From assembly GCA_003978865.1 (NCBI GenBank), contig QNXS01000077.1, positions 1-22,464 on the forward strand: DNA of 22,464 bases. The letters are read 5' to 3'. A model generated the notes under the pieces. That model made no database searches. It saw nothing but the letters and a program-made list of their open reading frames with translations, and was not told the origin of the DNA. A program made the position numbers and the translations under genes. Positions 1 to 5,623 of the stretch are shown one piece after another. Numbering within the stretch: position 1 is the stretch's first letter; each line of letters begins with the position of its first letter. The DNA is from Archaeoglobus sp. GTDB taxonomy: Archaea > Halobacteriota > Archaeoglobi > Archaeoglobales > Archaeoglobaceae.

Positions 1-42
1 AATAAAAAAGAAAAAAGAAAATAAAAAGGATGATAGTTAACA

Positions 43-1056
43 ATGCTGACAATGCTGATGAAGTGCAAAATCTGTGGGAGAGAAACGCACACAAAAGCAA
101 TTCCGATTTGCAGTGAATGTGCGAGAACTGAGAAAGCTAAGGAGTTCGTTTCAGTTCTGCATGAAGGAACTAACAGAATTGGCAGTGAAGGCAGATTTAA
201 ATGTAGACTCTGTTCCAACAAATGTGGTTTTGATGACAGGAGCCTCTGTGGTTTAAAGTTCGTGAAAAATGGAAAATACGTCTCCTTAACAGATTCAAAC
301 AGAGCAGTTCTAAGCTATTACGAAGATCCTTTACCCACTAATTGCTGTAACTCTTGGTTTTGCAGAGGTTCAATTCTAAATGGTGTAAATCTGGCAATTT
401 TCTACTATGGATGTAACTTCGATTGCCTGTACTGCCAGAACTGGACGCACAAAATTGTTTCAGAGAAAAATATTGTTAGAATTGAAGATATTGTAGAAAA
501 AGCAATGCCAGAAAGAGTTAGATGCATCTGCCACTTTGGCGGGTCTCCCGAACCACAGCTTCCATTTGCGATAAACTTCAGCAGGAAAGTACTAAAAAGG
601 AAACATATTATGGTATGCTGGGAGTGGAATGGAGCTGGAAGAGAAAAACTCGCGCTAAAAGCAGCAAAACTTAGCTGGGAAAGTGGTGGAACTGTAAAGT
701 TTGACCTCAAGGCGTGGAATTCAAACCTCCATGAGATACTAACGGGCAGGAGCAACGAACAAACTCTAAGAAACTTCGAGAAAGTATTTGACAGATACCC
801 AGAAACTCTCTCCGCAACAACACTGCTCGTTCCATACTATGTTGATGAAAGAGAAGTTGGTGAAATAGCAAAATTCATATCATCGCTGGACAGTGAGATT
901 CCATACAGTCTTTTGATTTTCCACCCTGATTTCAGACTTTCCGACATGCCTATAACTCCAAAAAGACAGGTTTTAAAGTGCTACGAGACCGCTAAGAAGT
1001 ACCTGAAAAGAGTTCATATAGGAAACTTGCATCTTTTGACCGGGATTGGGATTTAA
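43..1056 (+). CDS. Cysteine-rich radical SAM protein (PflA/AmrS-like)
   Basis: 337 residues. The radical SAM cluster motif CxxxCxxC is at Cys124, Cys128 and Cys131, in a context (YYGCNFDC, then CQNW) typical of pyruvate formate-lyase-activase-like and AmrS-like enzymes. In front of it are a zinc-ribbon-like set (Cys8, 11, 23, 26), a second cysteine group (54, 57, 61, 69) that resembles the N-terminal CxxC...CG block of AmrS-type proteins, and Cys101, 102 and 107. Such enzymes cleave S-adenosylmethionine to start radical chemistry; the substrate is unknown. I chose ATG 43 because GGATGAT lies about 8 bases upstream; ATG 52 and 58 are in frame. The next gene overlaps or touches its stop, which suggests coupled translation and a shared role with that acetyl-CoA-synthase-like protein. 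Family call is firm, function is not. Confidence 0.85.
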   Translation: MLTMLMKCKICGRETHTKAIPICSECARTEKAKEFVSVLHEGTNRIGSEGRFKCRLCSNKCGFDDRSLCGLKFVKNGKYVSLTDSNRAVLSYYEDPLPTNCCNSWFCRGSILNGVNLAIFYYGCNFDCLYCQNWTHKIVSEKNIVRIEDIVEKAMPERVRCICHFGGSPEPQLPFAINFSRKVLKRKHIMVCWEWNGAGREKLALKAAKLSWESGGTVKFDLKAWNSNLHEILTGRSNEQTLRNFEKVFDRYPETLSATTLLVPYYVDEREVGEIAKFISSLDSEIPYSLLIFHPDFRLSDMPITPKRQVLKCYETAKKYLKRVHIGNLHLLTGIGI

Positions 1057-1057
1057 A

Positions 1058-1564
1058 ATGTACTTCCTCTGCTGCATTTCCTGTCAGAATAAGTTTCCGG
1101 GACACTTCTGCATAATAAGCCCGGACAGGCCATCTCCCTGCGGGATTACATACAGGGAGGCTCTCAGTAGAATTGAGTTCTTTAAAAAGGTTGAAGTCGG
1201 GAGAAAAGTAGGTGTGGATGAATACGAAGGACTGAACGAATTCGTCAGAAGGTTCGGGTGTGAGAGGATTAAACTTCACTCTGTCAGGAATTATCCTCAT
1301 CCAACATCGCCTCTGCAACAAATAATAGCTTTTTATATCCCCAAAGAAGGTATAGGTCTCGTTGACAGGAAGTTCAGCGGAAAAACGCCTTTGGGTCTCA
1401 CCTTTACAGAAATGGAAATTCTATCTGCCGGAAGGCAGGTTGATGGCTTCACTGGAGTTAGCTACGCCTATCTAAAAAGAAAGGAATTTCTGCTTAGTGA
1501 GGGTGGATTAAAATCCGTTGTATGGATGAGTCCAAAAATTAGAAAGTTTGTTATGCAACTGTAA
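1058..1564 (+). CDS. Stand-alone acetyl-CoA synthase A-cluster domain homologue (CdhC/AcsB C-terminal-like)
   Basis: 168 residues from ATG 1058 (an in-frame TTG at 1046 would overlap the upstream gene by 11 bases). Cys6, Cys9, Cys18 and Cys28 have spacing C-x2-C-x8-C-x9-C-G, the spacing of the [4Fe-4S] ligands of the A-cluster in acetyl-CoA synthase. The collinear blocks HSV-x2-YPH (74-81), IAFYIP (90-95), GIGLVDR (98-104), TPLGL (110-114), QVDGFTGVS (127-135) and VVWM (154-157) also match CdhC/AcsB. The Cys-Gly-Cys that binds the distal nickel in true synthases (usually YPHTSCGC) aligns with Ser84-Pro85-Leu86 here, and the N-terminal domains are absent (archaeal CdhC is about 400-500 residues). 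It is therefore unlikely to be a normal acetyl-CoA synthase. It may be a paralogue binding [4Fe-4S], perhaps with one metal, in an unknown reaction with the upstream radical SAM protein. Confidence 0.8.
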   Translation: MYFLCCISCQNKFPGHFCIISPDRPSPCGITYREALSRIEFFKKVEVGRKVGVDEYEGLNEFVRRFGCERIKLHSVRNYPHPTSPLQQIIAFYIPKEGIGLVDRKFSGKTPLGLTFTEMEILSAGRQVDGFTGVSYAYLKRKEFLLSEGGLKSVVWMSPKIRKFVMQL

Positions 1565-1595
1565 TTGCTTTACACTTCAAACTTTTATTTACACT
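1565..1595. terminator. T/A-rich spacer between convergent genes
   Basis: The 31 bases between two convergent stop codons are almost all A and T, with a CTTTTATTT run on the + strand and TTTTATTTAAAG on the - strand. Archaeal termination works at short U-runs, so this spacer probably ends both transcripts. No hairpin is seen. Confidence 0.35.
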
Positions 1596-2483
1596 TTAAA
1601 TAAAATAAGGTTCTCTCATATCCACAGCCTTTTTTATTGCCTCTACAAGCTCCTTACCTTTTAGTCCTCTCACATTCACCGTATTATCCTCTCTCAGCAG
1701 GCAGGGTTTAATTCTGCCATCTGAAGTGACCCTTATTCTGTTACAGTGCATACAGAATTCTGAATTGTCAATTGGTTTTACAAACTCAACTGCTGAATCT
1801 CCTATAAGGTATTGCCTTCTGAAGTGCATTTCTCTTAACAGGACAGCTTCAGCTCTGGATGCTATCTCTCTTTCAATTCTGGAGATATCCGTATAATATT
1901 TCTCAAGTCCCGGAAGTTTCAGAACTTCTATTAGTTGTAGAATTGCCCTGATGCCATTTCTGTTTATAGATGCCACAAAGTCCATCATTTCTCCGATCTG
2001 GTCCTCGTTGATGTTTTTCATGACAACCATGTTAATTTTTACCGGTGTAAGATTACAATCACATGCTACAGCTATTCCTTCAATAACCCTGTTAACATCT
2101 CCTCCCGTAATAAATCGATAGCTCTCCTCTCTGAGAGAATCAAGACTTACGTTTACTCTATTTAATCCCGCCTCTTTTAACTCCTCAGCCTTATCCGCTA
2201 AAAACGTTCCATTGGTTGTTACGGAAATCTCCTCAAAAGGTGGCATTGAAGAGATTATATCACATATATCCTTTCTAATCAGTGGTTCTCCTCCGGTTAT
2301 CTTTACTTTTTTAATTCCCAAATCATAGAAAGTTTTAGCTATTTCAGCTATTTCTTCGACACTCATTTCTTTTCCTTCGTTCATCTGTCCCTCTCTGTGA
2401 CAGTAGAAACATCTCAGGTTACATCTCATCGTAACAGCTATTCTTAAATTCACTATCCTTCTACCAAATCTGTCGATGAGCAT
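1596..2483 (-). CDS. moaA: GTP 3',8-cyclase MoaA (molybdopterin synthesis, step 1)
   Basis: 295 residues, a radical SAM enzyme that turns GTP into 3',8-cyclo-GTP, the first intermediate of the molybdenum/tungsten cofactor. The N-terminal cluster is Cys21-x3-Cys25-x2-Cys28 in the usual setting (NLRIAV, then MRCNLRCFYC). The second, substrate-binding [4Fe-4S] site is Cys244-x2-Cys247-x13-Cys261 in a CxxCNRIRVTSDG-type block. GGEP (near residue 64) is present. The C-terminus ends in PYFI rather than the Gly-Gly tail of bacterial MoaA. The ATG at 2483 fits the family start (MLIDRFGRRIVNLRI) and lies inside mobA, a 31-base overlap without a strong ribosome site, so translation probably depends on mobA. 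Archaeoglobales need the cofactor for tungsten and molybdenum oxidoreductases. Confidence 0.95.
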   Translation of the reverse strand: MLIDRFGRRIVNLRIAVTMRCNLRCFYCHREGQMNEGKEMSVEEIAEIAKTFYDLGIKKVKITGGEPLIRKDICDIISSMPPFEEISVTTNGTFLADKAEELKEAGLNRVNVSLDSLREESYRFITGGDVNRVIEGIAVACDCNLTPVKINMVVMKNINEDQIGEMMDFVASINRNGIRAILQLIEVLKLPGLEKYYTDISRIEREIASRAEAVLLREMHFRRQYLIGDSAVEFVKPIDNSEFCMHCNRIRVTSDGRIKPCLLREDNTVNVRGLKGKELVEAIKKAVDMREPYFI

Positions 2484-3082
2484 AGCTGTTCAGCCCTTCT
2501 CAGATCATCAAGAGTGTTTATATTGAAAAATGAAATTAACTCATAATCTATTTTTCTTATTTCATTCATACTTACATAGCAGGGTTTAAGCATCCTCTCT
2601 ACAGCCTGCATTATCTTTCTTTCCTCAAGCTCAATTGCCTTCTTAAAAGCAGGTATAGATCTTCTTGAATAGTATGCGAGCAAAGGTTCTTTTTTTCCAT
2701 TATTCCACTCCGGTATCAAAGCGTCACATTCGAGCTGTTTGCCCATATCCCAGAGAAAATCCACAACTTCTCGCTTAACAAAGGGCATATCCCCGGCAAC
2801 TACAACTACATCTCCGCATTCAATTAGAGCCGTATATATTCCAGCTGAGGGGCCAAAATCTGCAACTATATCACACACAATCTTAACCCCTGTAAGATGC
2901 AGTTCTTCAACTATCTCCCCGTAAAGTTCAGCTTTTTCTTTACTACAAACCACGAGGATTGGAAGCTTCAATCTTGAGGATACCATCTCAATTATCTTTT
3001 TCCCGCAAACCTCAAGCAAGGGTTTATCAGCAAAGTTAAGCCTGCTACCTTTACCCCCCGCAAGCAGGGCAACACGCTTCAC
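2453..3082 (-). CDS. mobA: Molybdenum cofactor guanylyltransferase MobA-like
   Basis: 209 residues of the nucleotidyltransferase (GT-A) fold. The N-terminus LLAGGKGSRL (residues 6-15) followed by DKPLLEV is the nucleotide-binding loop of MobA; VVAGDMPFV holds the metal-binding aspartate; the C-terminal NINTLDDLRRAE is the usual NINTPEDL-type end of the family. It should attach GMP to molybdopterin. Related transferases (CobY, CofC) share the fold, but the overlap with moaA supports the MobA role. The start is a GTG at 3082. A TATA-like CTATATAT centred about 26 bases upstream suggests transcription begins at the start codon, giving a leaderless message. It heads a two-gene unit with moaA and is divergent from the ferredoxin gene. 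Confidence 0.88.
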   Translation of the reverse strand: MKRVALLAGGKGSRLNFADKPLLEVCGKKIIEMVSSRLKLPILVVCSKEKAELYGEIVEELHLTGVKIVCDIVADFGPSAGIYTALIECGDVVVVAGDMPFVKREVVDFLWDMGKQLECDALIPEWNNGKKEPLLAYYSRRSIPAFKKAIELEERKIMQAVERMLKPCYVSMNEIRKIDYELISFFNINTLDDLRRAEQLCSSTDLVEG

Positions 3083-3104
3083 GTTAGTAGACCGTTGTTA
3101 CTGA

Positions 3105-3112
3105 ATATATAG
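3105..3112 (-). promoter_or_regulatory. TATA box of the mobA-moaA unit
   Basis: CTATATAT on the - strand is centred about 26 bases before the GTG at 3082, the normal archaeal TATA-to-start distance, which implies a leaderless transcript. Position and sequence only; no transcription data. Confidence 0.5.
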
Positions 3113-3119
3113 TTAGCTT

Positions 3120-3140
3120 AATTTTCAATTTTCAATTTTC
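3120..3140. repeat. 7-bp tandem repeat AATTTTC x3
   Basis: Three perfect head-to-tail copies of AATTTTC lie between the divergent mobA and ferredoxin promoters. They sit just upstream of the mobA TATA box and may be simple sequence or part of a shared control region. Confidence 0.6.
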
Positions 3141-3153
3141 TCAAATTTCTCGT

Positions 3154-3192
3154 TAACGATAGTAACGATAGAATTATTAACGATAGAATTAT
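3154..3192. repeat. TAACGATAG repeat array upstream of ferredoxin gene
   Basis: TAACGATAG occurs at 3154-3162, 3163-3171 and 3178-3186; the last two are parts of a 15-bp tandem unit TAACGATAGAATTAT (3163-3177 and 3178-3192). The array ends in the TATA-like sequence of the ferredoxin gene and lies in a divergent promoter region, a usual place for regulator binding. No known regulator matches it in my knowledge. Confidence 0.65.
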
Positions 3193-3194
3193 AT
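3189..3194 (+). promoter_or_regulatory. TATA box of the ferredoxin gene
   Basis: TTATAT is centred about 25 bases before the ATG at 3217. No ribosome binding site lies between them, so a leaderless message is likely. Confidence 0.45.
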
Positions 3195-3216
3195 CCCCTG
3201 AAAATTAACGCCAGAC

Positions 3217-3387
3217 ATGCCAGCTGTTATTGATGTAGAAAAGTGCGAAGGATGTGGCAGTTGCGTTGATGAGTGCCCTGTTGGAGCAATAGAGTTAAAC
3301 GATAAAGCTCACGTCGATGAGGATATATGCACTGAATGTGGCAGTTGCGTTGATGTGTGCCCAAATCAGGCAATAGTTATAAAATGA
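3217..3387 (+). CDS. 2x[4Fe-4S] ferredoxin, 56 aa
   Basis: A 56-residue low-potential electron carrier. Two clusters are predicted from two CxxCxxCxxxCP motifs: Cys10, 13, 16, 20 and Cys38, 41, 44, 48. The two halves are near copies of each other (CGSCVD occurs in both), the typical internal duplication of clostridial-type ferredoxins. There is no signal peptide or extra domain, so it is cytoplasmic. It stands alone between mobA and the GTPase gene, with its own TATA box. A partner cannot be deduced. Electron supply to oxidoreductases, including nitrogenase reductase encoded further along, is possible but not shown by context. Confidence 0.93.
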   Translation: MPAVIDVEKCEGCGSCVDECPVGAIELNDKAHVDEDICTECGSCVDVCPNQAIVIK

Positions 3388-3464
3388 TAATCATAAAAAA
3401 GAAAAAATTAGCAAATTACTTTAAAGTAAATGACCAAAAACTCTCTGAAAACTGAGGTGTAGCT

Positions 3465-4100
3465 ATGAGTGTGATAGTCAAAATCAAAAAAAAGTTCAGT
3501 TTCCTGTTTAAGTGGTTCTTAAAAAAAGATAGAATGAAAATAGGGATATACGGTCCGCCTAATGCTGGAAAGACTACCTTAGCTAATAGAATATTGCGAG
3601 ACTGGACAGGAGATGTCATGGGGTCTGTAAGTGAAGTTCCCCATGAGACAAGAAGGGCAAGACTCAGAGAAGGTGTAAAGATTGAAGTTAATGGCAAATC
3701 CGTTATGCTTGACATAGTTGATACACCGGGTCTTGCTACCAAGATAGATTTTCACGAGTTCATGAAATTTGGACTGAGCGAGGAAGAAGCGAAAAAAAGA
3801 GCTAAGGAGGCAACAGAGGGAGTCATAGAAGCAATAAAGTGGCTTGATGACTTGGATGGTGTACTGATGGTAATGGATGCAACTGAAGATCCCTACACTC
3901 AGGTTAACGTTACAATTGTAGGTAATATAGAAGCAAGAAATATACCTCTGCTAATCGTTGCGAACAAAATAGATCTGCCAAATGCATCTCCTGCAAGGAT
4001 TAAGGCAGCTTTTCCACAGCATCCTGTAGTTCCGGTGTCGGCACTCAAGGGAATGAACATAGACACCCTTTACCGGGAAATAGCAGAGAAGTTTGGCTAA
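3465..4100 (+). CDS. Archaeal Era-like GTPase with basic N-terminal helix
   Basis: 211 residues, a P-loop GTPase of the TRAFAC class. Motifs: G1 GPPNAGKT (30-37), G3 DTPG (86-89), G4 NKID (167-170), G5 SAL (192-194). Residues 5-23 are rich in lysine, phenylalanine and tryptophan and look like an amphipathic helix able to touch the membrane or RNA. I keep ATG 3465 because GAGGTG stands 5 bases before it; starting at Met24 would remove that helix and has a weak ribosome site. The DUF2073 and DUF2072 genes follow, an arrangement I recognise as conserved in Euryarchaeota, so the three probably act together. The cellular process is unknown; Era-like folds often work on ribosome or membrane-linked tasks. 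Confidence 0.9.
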   Translation: MSVIVKIKKKFSFLFKWFLKKDRMKIGIYGPPNAGKTTLANRILRDWTGDVMGSVSEVPHETRRARLREGVKIEVNGKSVMLDIVDTPGLATKIDFHEFMKFGLSEEEAKKRAKEATEGVIEAIKWLDDLDGVLMVMDATEDPYTQVNVTIVGNIEARNIPLLIVANKIDLPNASPARIKAAFPQHPVVPVSALKGMNIDTLYREIAEKFG

Positions 4101-4114
4101 TAGGAGGGTTAACA

Positions 4115-4471
4115 ATGGAAGGAGTTCAACTTAACCTGATCTCGAAGGATAGGCTTGATAAAATGGCGTCAATGGAGAAGATAAGGATGATCCTCGAGGA
4201 AGTGAAGAGGGGTAAAATAGTCGTACTTGAATCTGGTTTAACACCGGAAGAAGAGGCAAAACTGATAGAACTAACAATGCTTGAAATTGACCACGATAAA
4301 TTTGTTGGAATAGAGGTTGAATCCTATCCTCAGAAATCAAGAGGTTTTCTGGGCAAAATCTTTGGCAGTAGTGGCGGGAGGTTAACCGTTATAGGTCCCG
4401 CAAACAGGTTGAAAACACTACAAAAAAGTGATGAGTTTATTGAGGCTCTTGTAAGTCTTGGAGATAGATAG
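4115..4471 (+). CDS. DUF2073 family protein
   Basis: 118 residues, recognised as the archaeal DUF2073 family. The N-terminal half is charged and helical; a glycine-rich segment (FLGKIFGSSGGRLTVIGP) follows, with a short helical C-terminus. No catalytic motif, signal peptide or membrane segment is visible. It starts 14 bases after the GTPase stop, behind a strong AGGAGGG site 7 bases before ATG 4115, so it is co-transcribed with that GTPase. It may be a partner or effector of the GTPase; this rests on the conserved neighbourhood only. Confidence 0.82.
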   Translation: MEGVQLNLISKDRLDKMASMEKIRMILEEVKRGKIVVLESGLTPEEEAKLIELTMLEIDHDKFVGIEVESYPQKSRGFLGKIFGSSGGRLTVIGPANRLKTLQKSDEFIEALVSLGDR

Positions 4472-4481
4472 CAGTGTTGTA

Positions 4482-4537
4482 GGTGCTATGGTGTTATGGT
4501 GTGTTATAATTTGTAGTTTTATGGGTGCTATGGTGTT
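4482..4537 (+). repeat. 14-bp direct repeat before the zinc-ribbon gene
   Basis: GGTGCTATGGTGTT occurs at 4482-4495 and again at 4524-4537, 42 bases apart, with the related GTGTTATGGTGTGTTAT between them. The second copy ends just before ATG 4543. It could be a duplicated leader or a short tandem expansion; no function is evident. Confidence 0.6.
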
Positions 4538-4542
4538 TGATT

Positions 4543-4917
4543 ATGCCCCACAAGTGTACAAAGTGTGGCAGGATTTATCCTGATGGAGACAGAAGAATAC
4601 TTAACGGCTGTGAATGCGGAAATAACAGATTTATCTATGTTCCTAAAGAAAAAAGTAAAGATAAAAGAATAAAAGAGAAGAACAAAGATGAACGTTTAAA
4701 TGAGGATAGAACGGGCAAGGGCGTTAATGCTGAGGGAGTGGAGAGTGTGAGAATAATAGATCCGGGAATGTACGAGATTAATCTCGAAAAAGTTTTTTCA
4801 AGAGAGGAAATAATTATAGCGTTGCGGGAGGATGGAAGGTACGTTATACACCTCCCGTCTCTTATTGGTAAACTCGAAAAAAAGTTAGTAAAAAGAAAGT
4901 CTGATAAGAAAAAGTAG
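4543..4917 (+). CDS. DUF2072 zinc-ribbon protein
   Basis: 124 residues from ATG 4543; earlier in-frame GTG/TTG codons lie in the repeat and are less likely. The N-terminus is a zinc ribbon (Cys5-x2-Cys8, Cys23-x-Cys25) in the form MPHKCTKCG...GCECG. The middle (33-75) is a lysine/glutamate-rich linker, and the C-terminal part (about 80-115) has the family block with DPGMYEI, a helix and GRYVIHLPSL. I recognise it as the archaeal Zn-ribbon family COG3364/DUF2072. It is third in a row with the GTPase and DUF2073 genes, which supports one operon. Function unknown; the fold and basic linker suggest contact with nucleic acid or protein. Confidence 0.85.
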   Translation: MPHKCTKCGRIYPDGDRRILNGCECGNNRFIYVPKEKSKDKRIKEKNKDERLNEDRTGKGVNAEGVESVRIIDPGMYEINLEKVFSREEIIIALREDGRYVIHLPSLIGKLEKKLVKRKSDKKK

Positions 4918-5153
4918 AATTCCATAACTCATTCAGCTTACTTATATTCTTTGCAAATTAGCAGATTAAGAAACTGAAGAGTTGTCCGATCTTCATAAAA
5001 AGCCTATCTATTTGAATTGGAAGAAGTTGAACGTTTTCTAGTAGGCTGAATGTTAAATTTTCAGTATAGTTCACAGTACTTCCATGCTTTGATAGTTAAA
5101 GGTTTTACTACTCAAAACATTTTTAGTTTTTTAATCATACTGATACATTACAC

Positions 5154-5250
5154 ATGATAAAAACGATGAGCTTTGCTGATGGTGTTTACGAAGCGAAAAG
5201 GCTTTTCCGGGGTTTTGGGAGACGCAGAACATCAAATACTTCAAATATAA
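5154..5250 (+). pseudogene. Remnant of a VapB-type antitoxin
   Basis: From ATG 5154 the reading MIKTMSFADGVYEA matches the N-terminus of archaeal VapB-like antitoxins (usual form MIKTISFADDVYEEL). From 5197 the next frame gives KGFSGVLGDAEHQ, which fits the following block of the same family (KG-x-SFSEVLRDAI). A frameshift near 5190-5200 therefore joins two halves of one short gene; the second frame stops at 5248-5250. No VapC toxin follows. The call rests on remembered family sequence and is short, so it is moderate at best. Confidence 0.45.
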
Positions 5251-5306
5251 GGCATAAGGAATAGTAAGGAATCGTAGGGCTATGCACTGAACTTAACCTA
5301 TACACG

Positions 5307-5326
5307 ATTCGGAGATCACACCGAAT
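5307..5326 (-). terminator. Hairpin downstream of the nifB-nifV unit
   Basis: ATTCGG and CCGAAT form a perfect 6-bp stem with an 8-base loop, 8 bases after the stop of the small cysteine protein on the - strand. It could protect or end the mRNA. No U-run follows directly, so it is not a classic terminator. Confidence 0.3.
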
Positions 5327-5334
5327 ATCCGTTT

Positions 5335-5610
5335 TTACAGTTGAAATGCATCCTTGTTAAGCAAAATCCAGACTTCATCGCTTACGGTATCAGTGTCCAT
5401 TGTGTAAGGTAGATTTTTGAATTTCTTCCTCATGAATTTCCTCCTCAGAATCATGGCTCTCAGTCCAAATAGTTCATCGAACAGCAACTTCTGTTCGGGT
5501 GTTAACCTTGGATAGCAGTCTTTCATGAAATCCATACCCAGGGGACACGTCCCAGAAAGGCACGGAAAGCAGTACCTACTACCTTTTGCACGGTCAATAA
5601 ACCGGCTCAT
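5335..5610 (-). CDS. Small four-cysteine protein downstream of nifV, unknown family
   Basis: 91 residues from ATG 5610 (a GTG directly before it is possible); GGTGGTAA lies 6 bases upstream and overlaps the nifV stop, so it is translated from the nifV message. Cys14-x2-Cys17-x4-Cys22-x9-Cys32 near the N-terminus could hold zinc or an Fe-S cluster. The middle is a basic helical stretch (LTPEQKLLFDELFGLRAMILRRKF, given here only as residues 35-58 in part), and the tail is acidic. No signal peptide or membrane segment. I do not recognise the family. Placement after nifB and nifV suggests a role in nitrogenase cofactor assembly or metal handling, but this is inference from position only. Confidence 0.65.
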   Translation of the reverse strand: MSRFIDRAKGSRYCFPCLSGTCPLGMDFMKDCYPRLTPEQKLLFDELFGLRAMILRRKFMRKKFKNLPYTMDTDTVSDEVWILLNKDAFQL

Positions 5611-5623
5611 CACGCATTACCAC

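Larger units (their letters stand above)
4918..5334. other. 417-base intergenic stretch with gene remnants
   Basis: Between the zinc-ribbon gene and the end of the nifV transcript. Bases 4918-5153 hold nothing I recognise. A decayed VapB-type antitoxin reading lies at 5154-5250 and a small hairpin at 5307-5326 (separate entries). The region is AT-rich with no tRNA or ordered repeat visible. Confidence 0.6.

Noticed and set aside
405..755. Open frames opposite the radical SAM gene and similar frames opposite nifV, vnf genes and others
   Set aside because: They mirror well-supported genes, lack ribosome sites and resemble no protein family.
3120..3192. CRISPR-like repeats
   Set aside because: The units are 7 and 15 bp, directly tandem and without unique spacers; no array is present.
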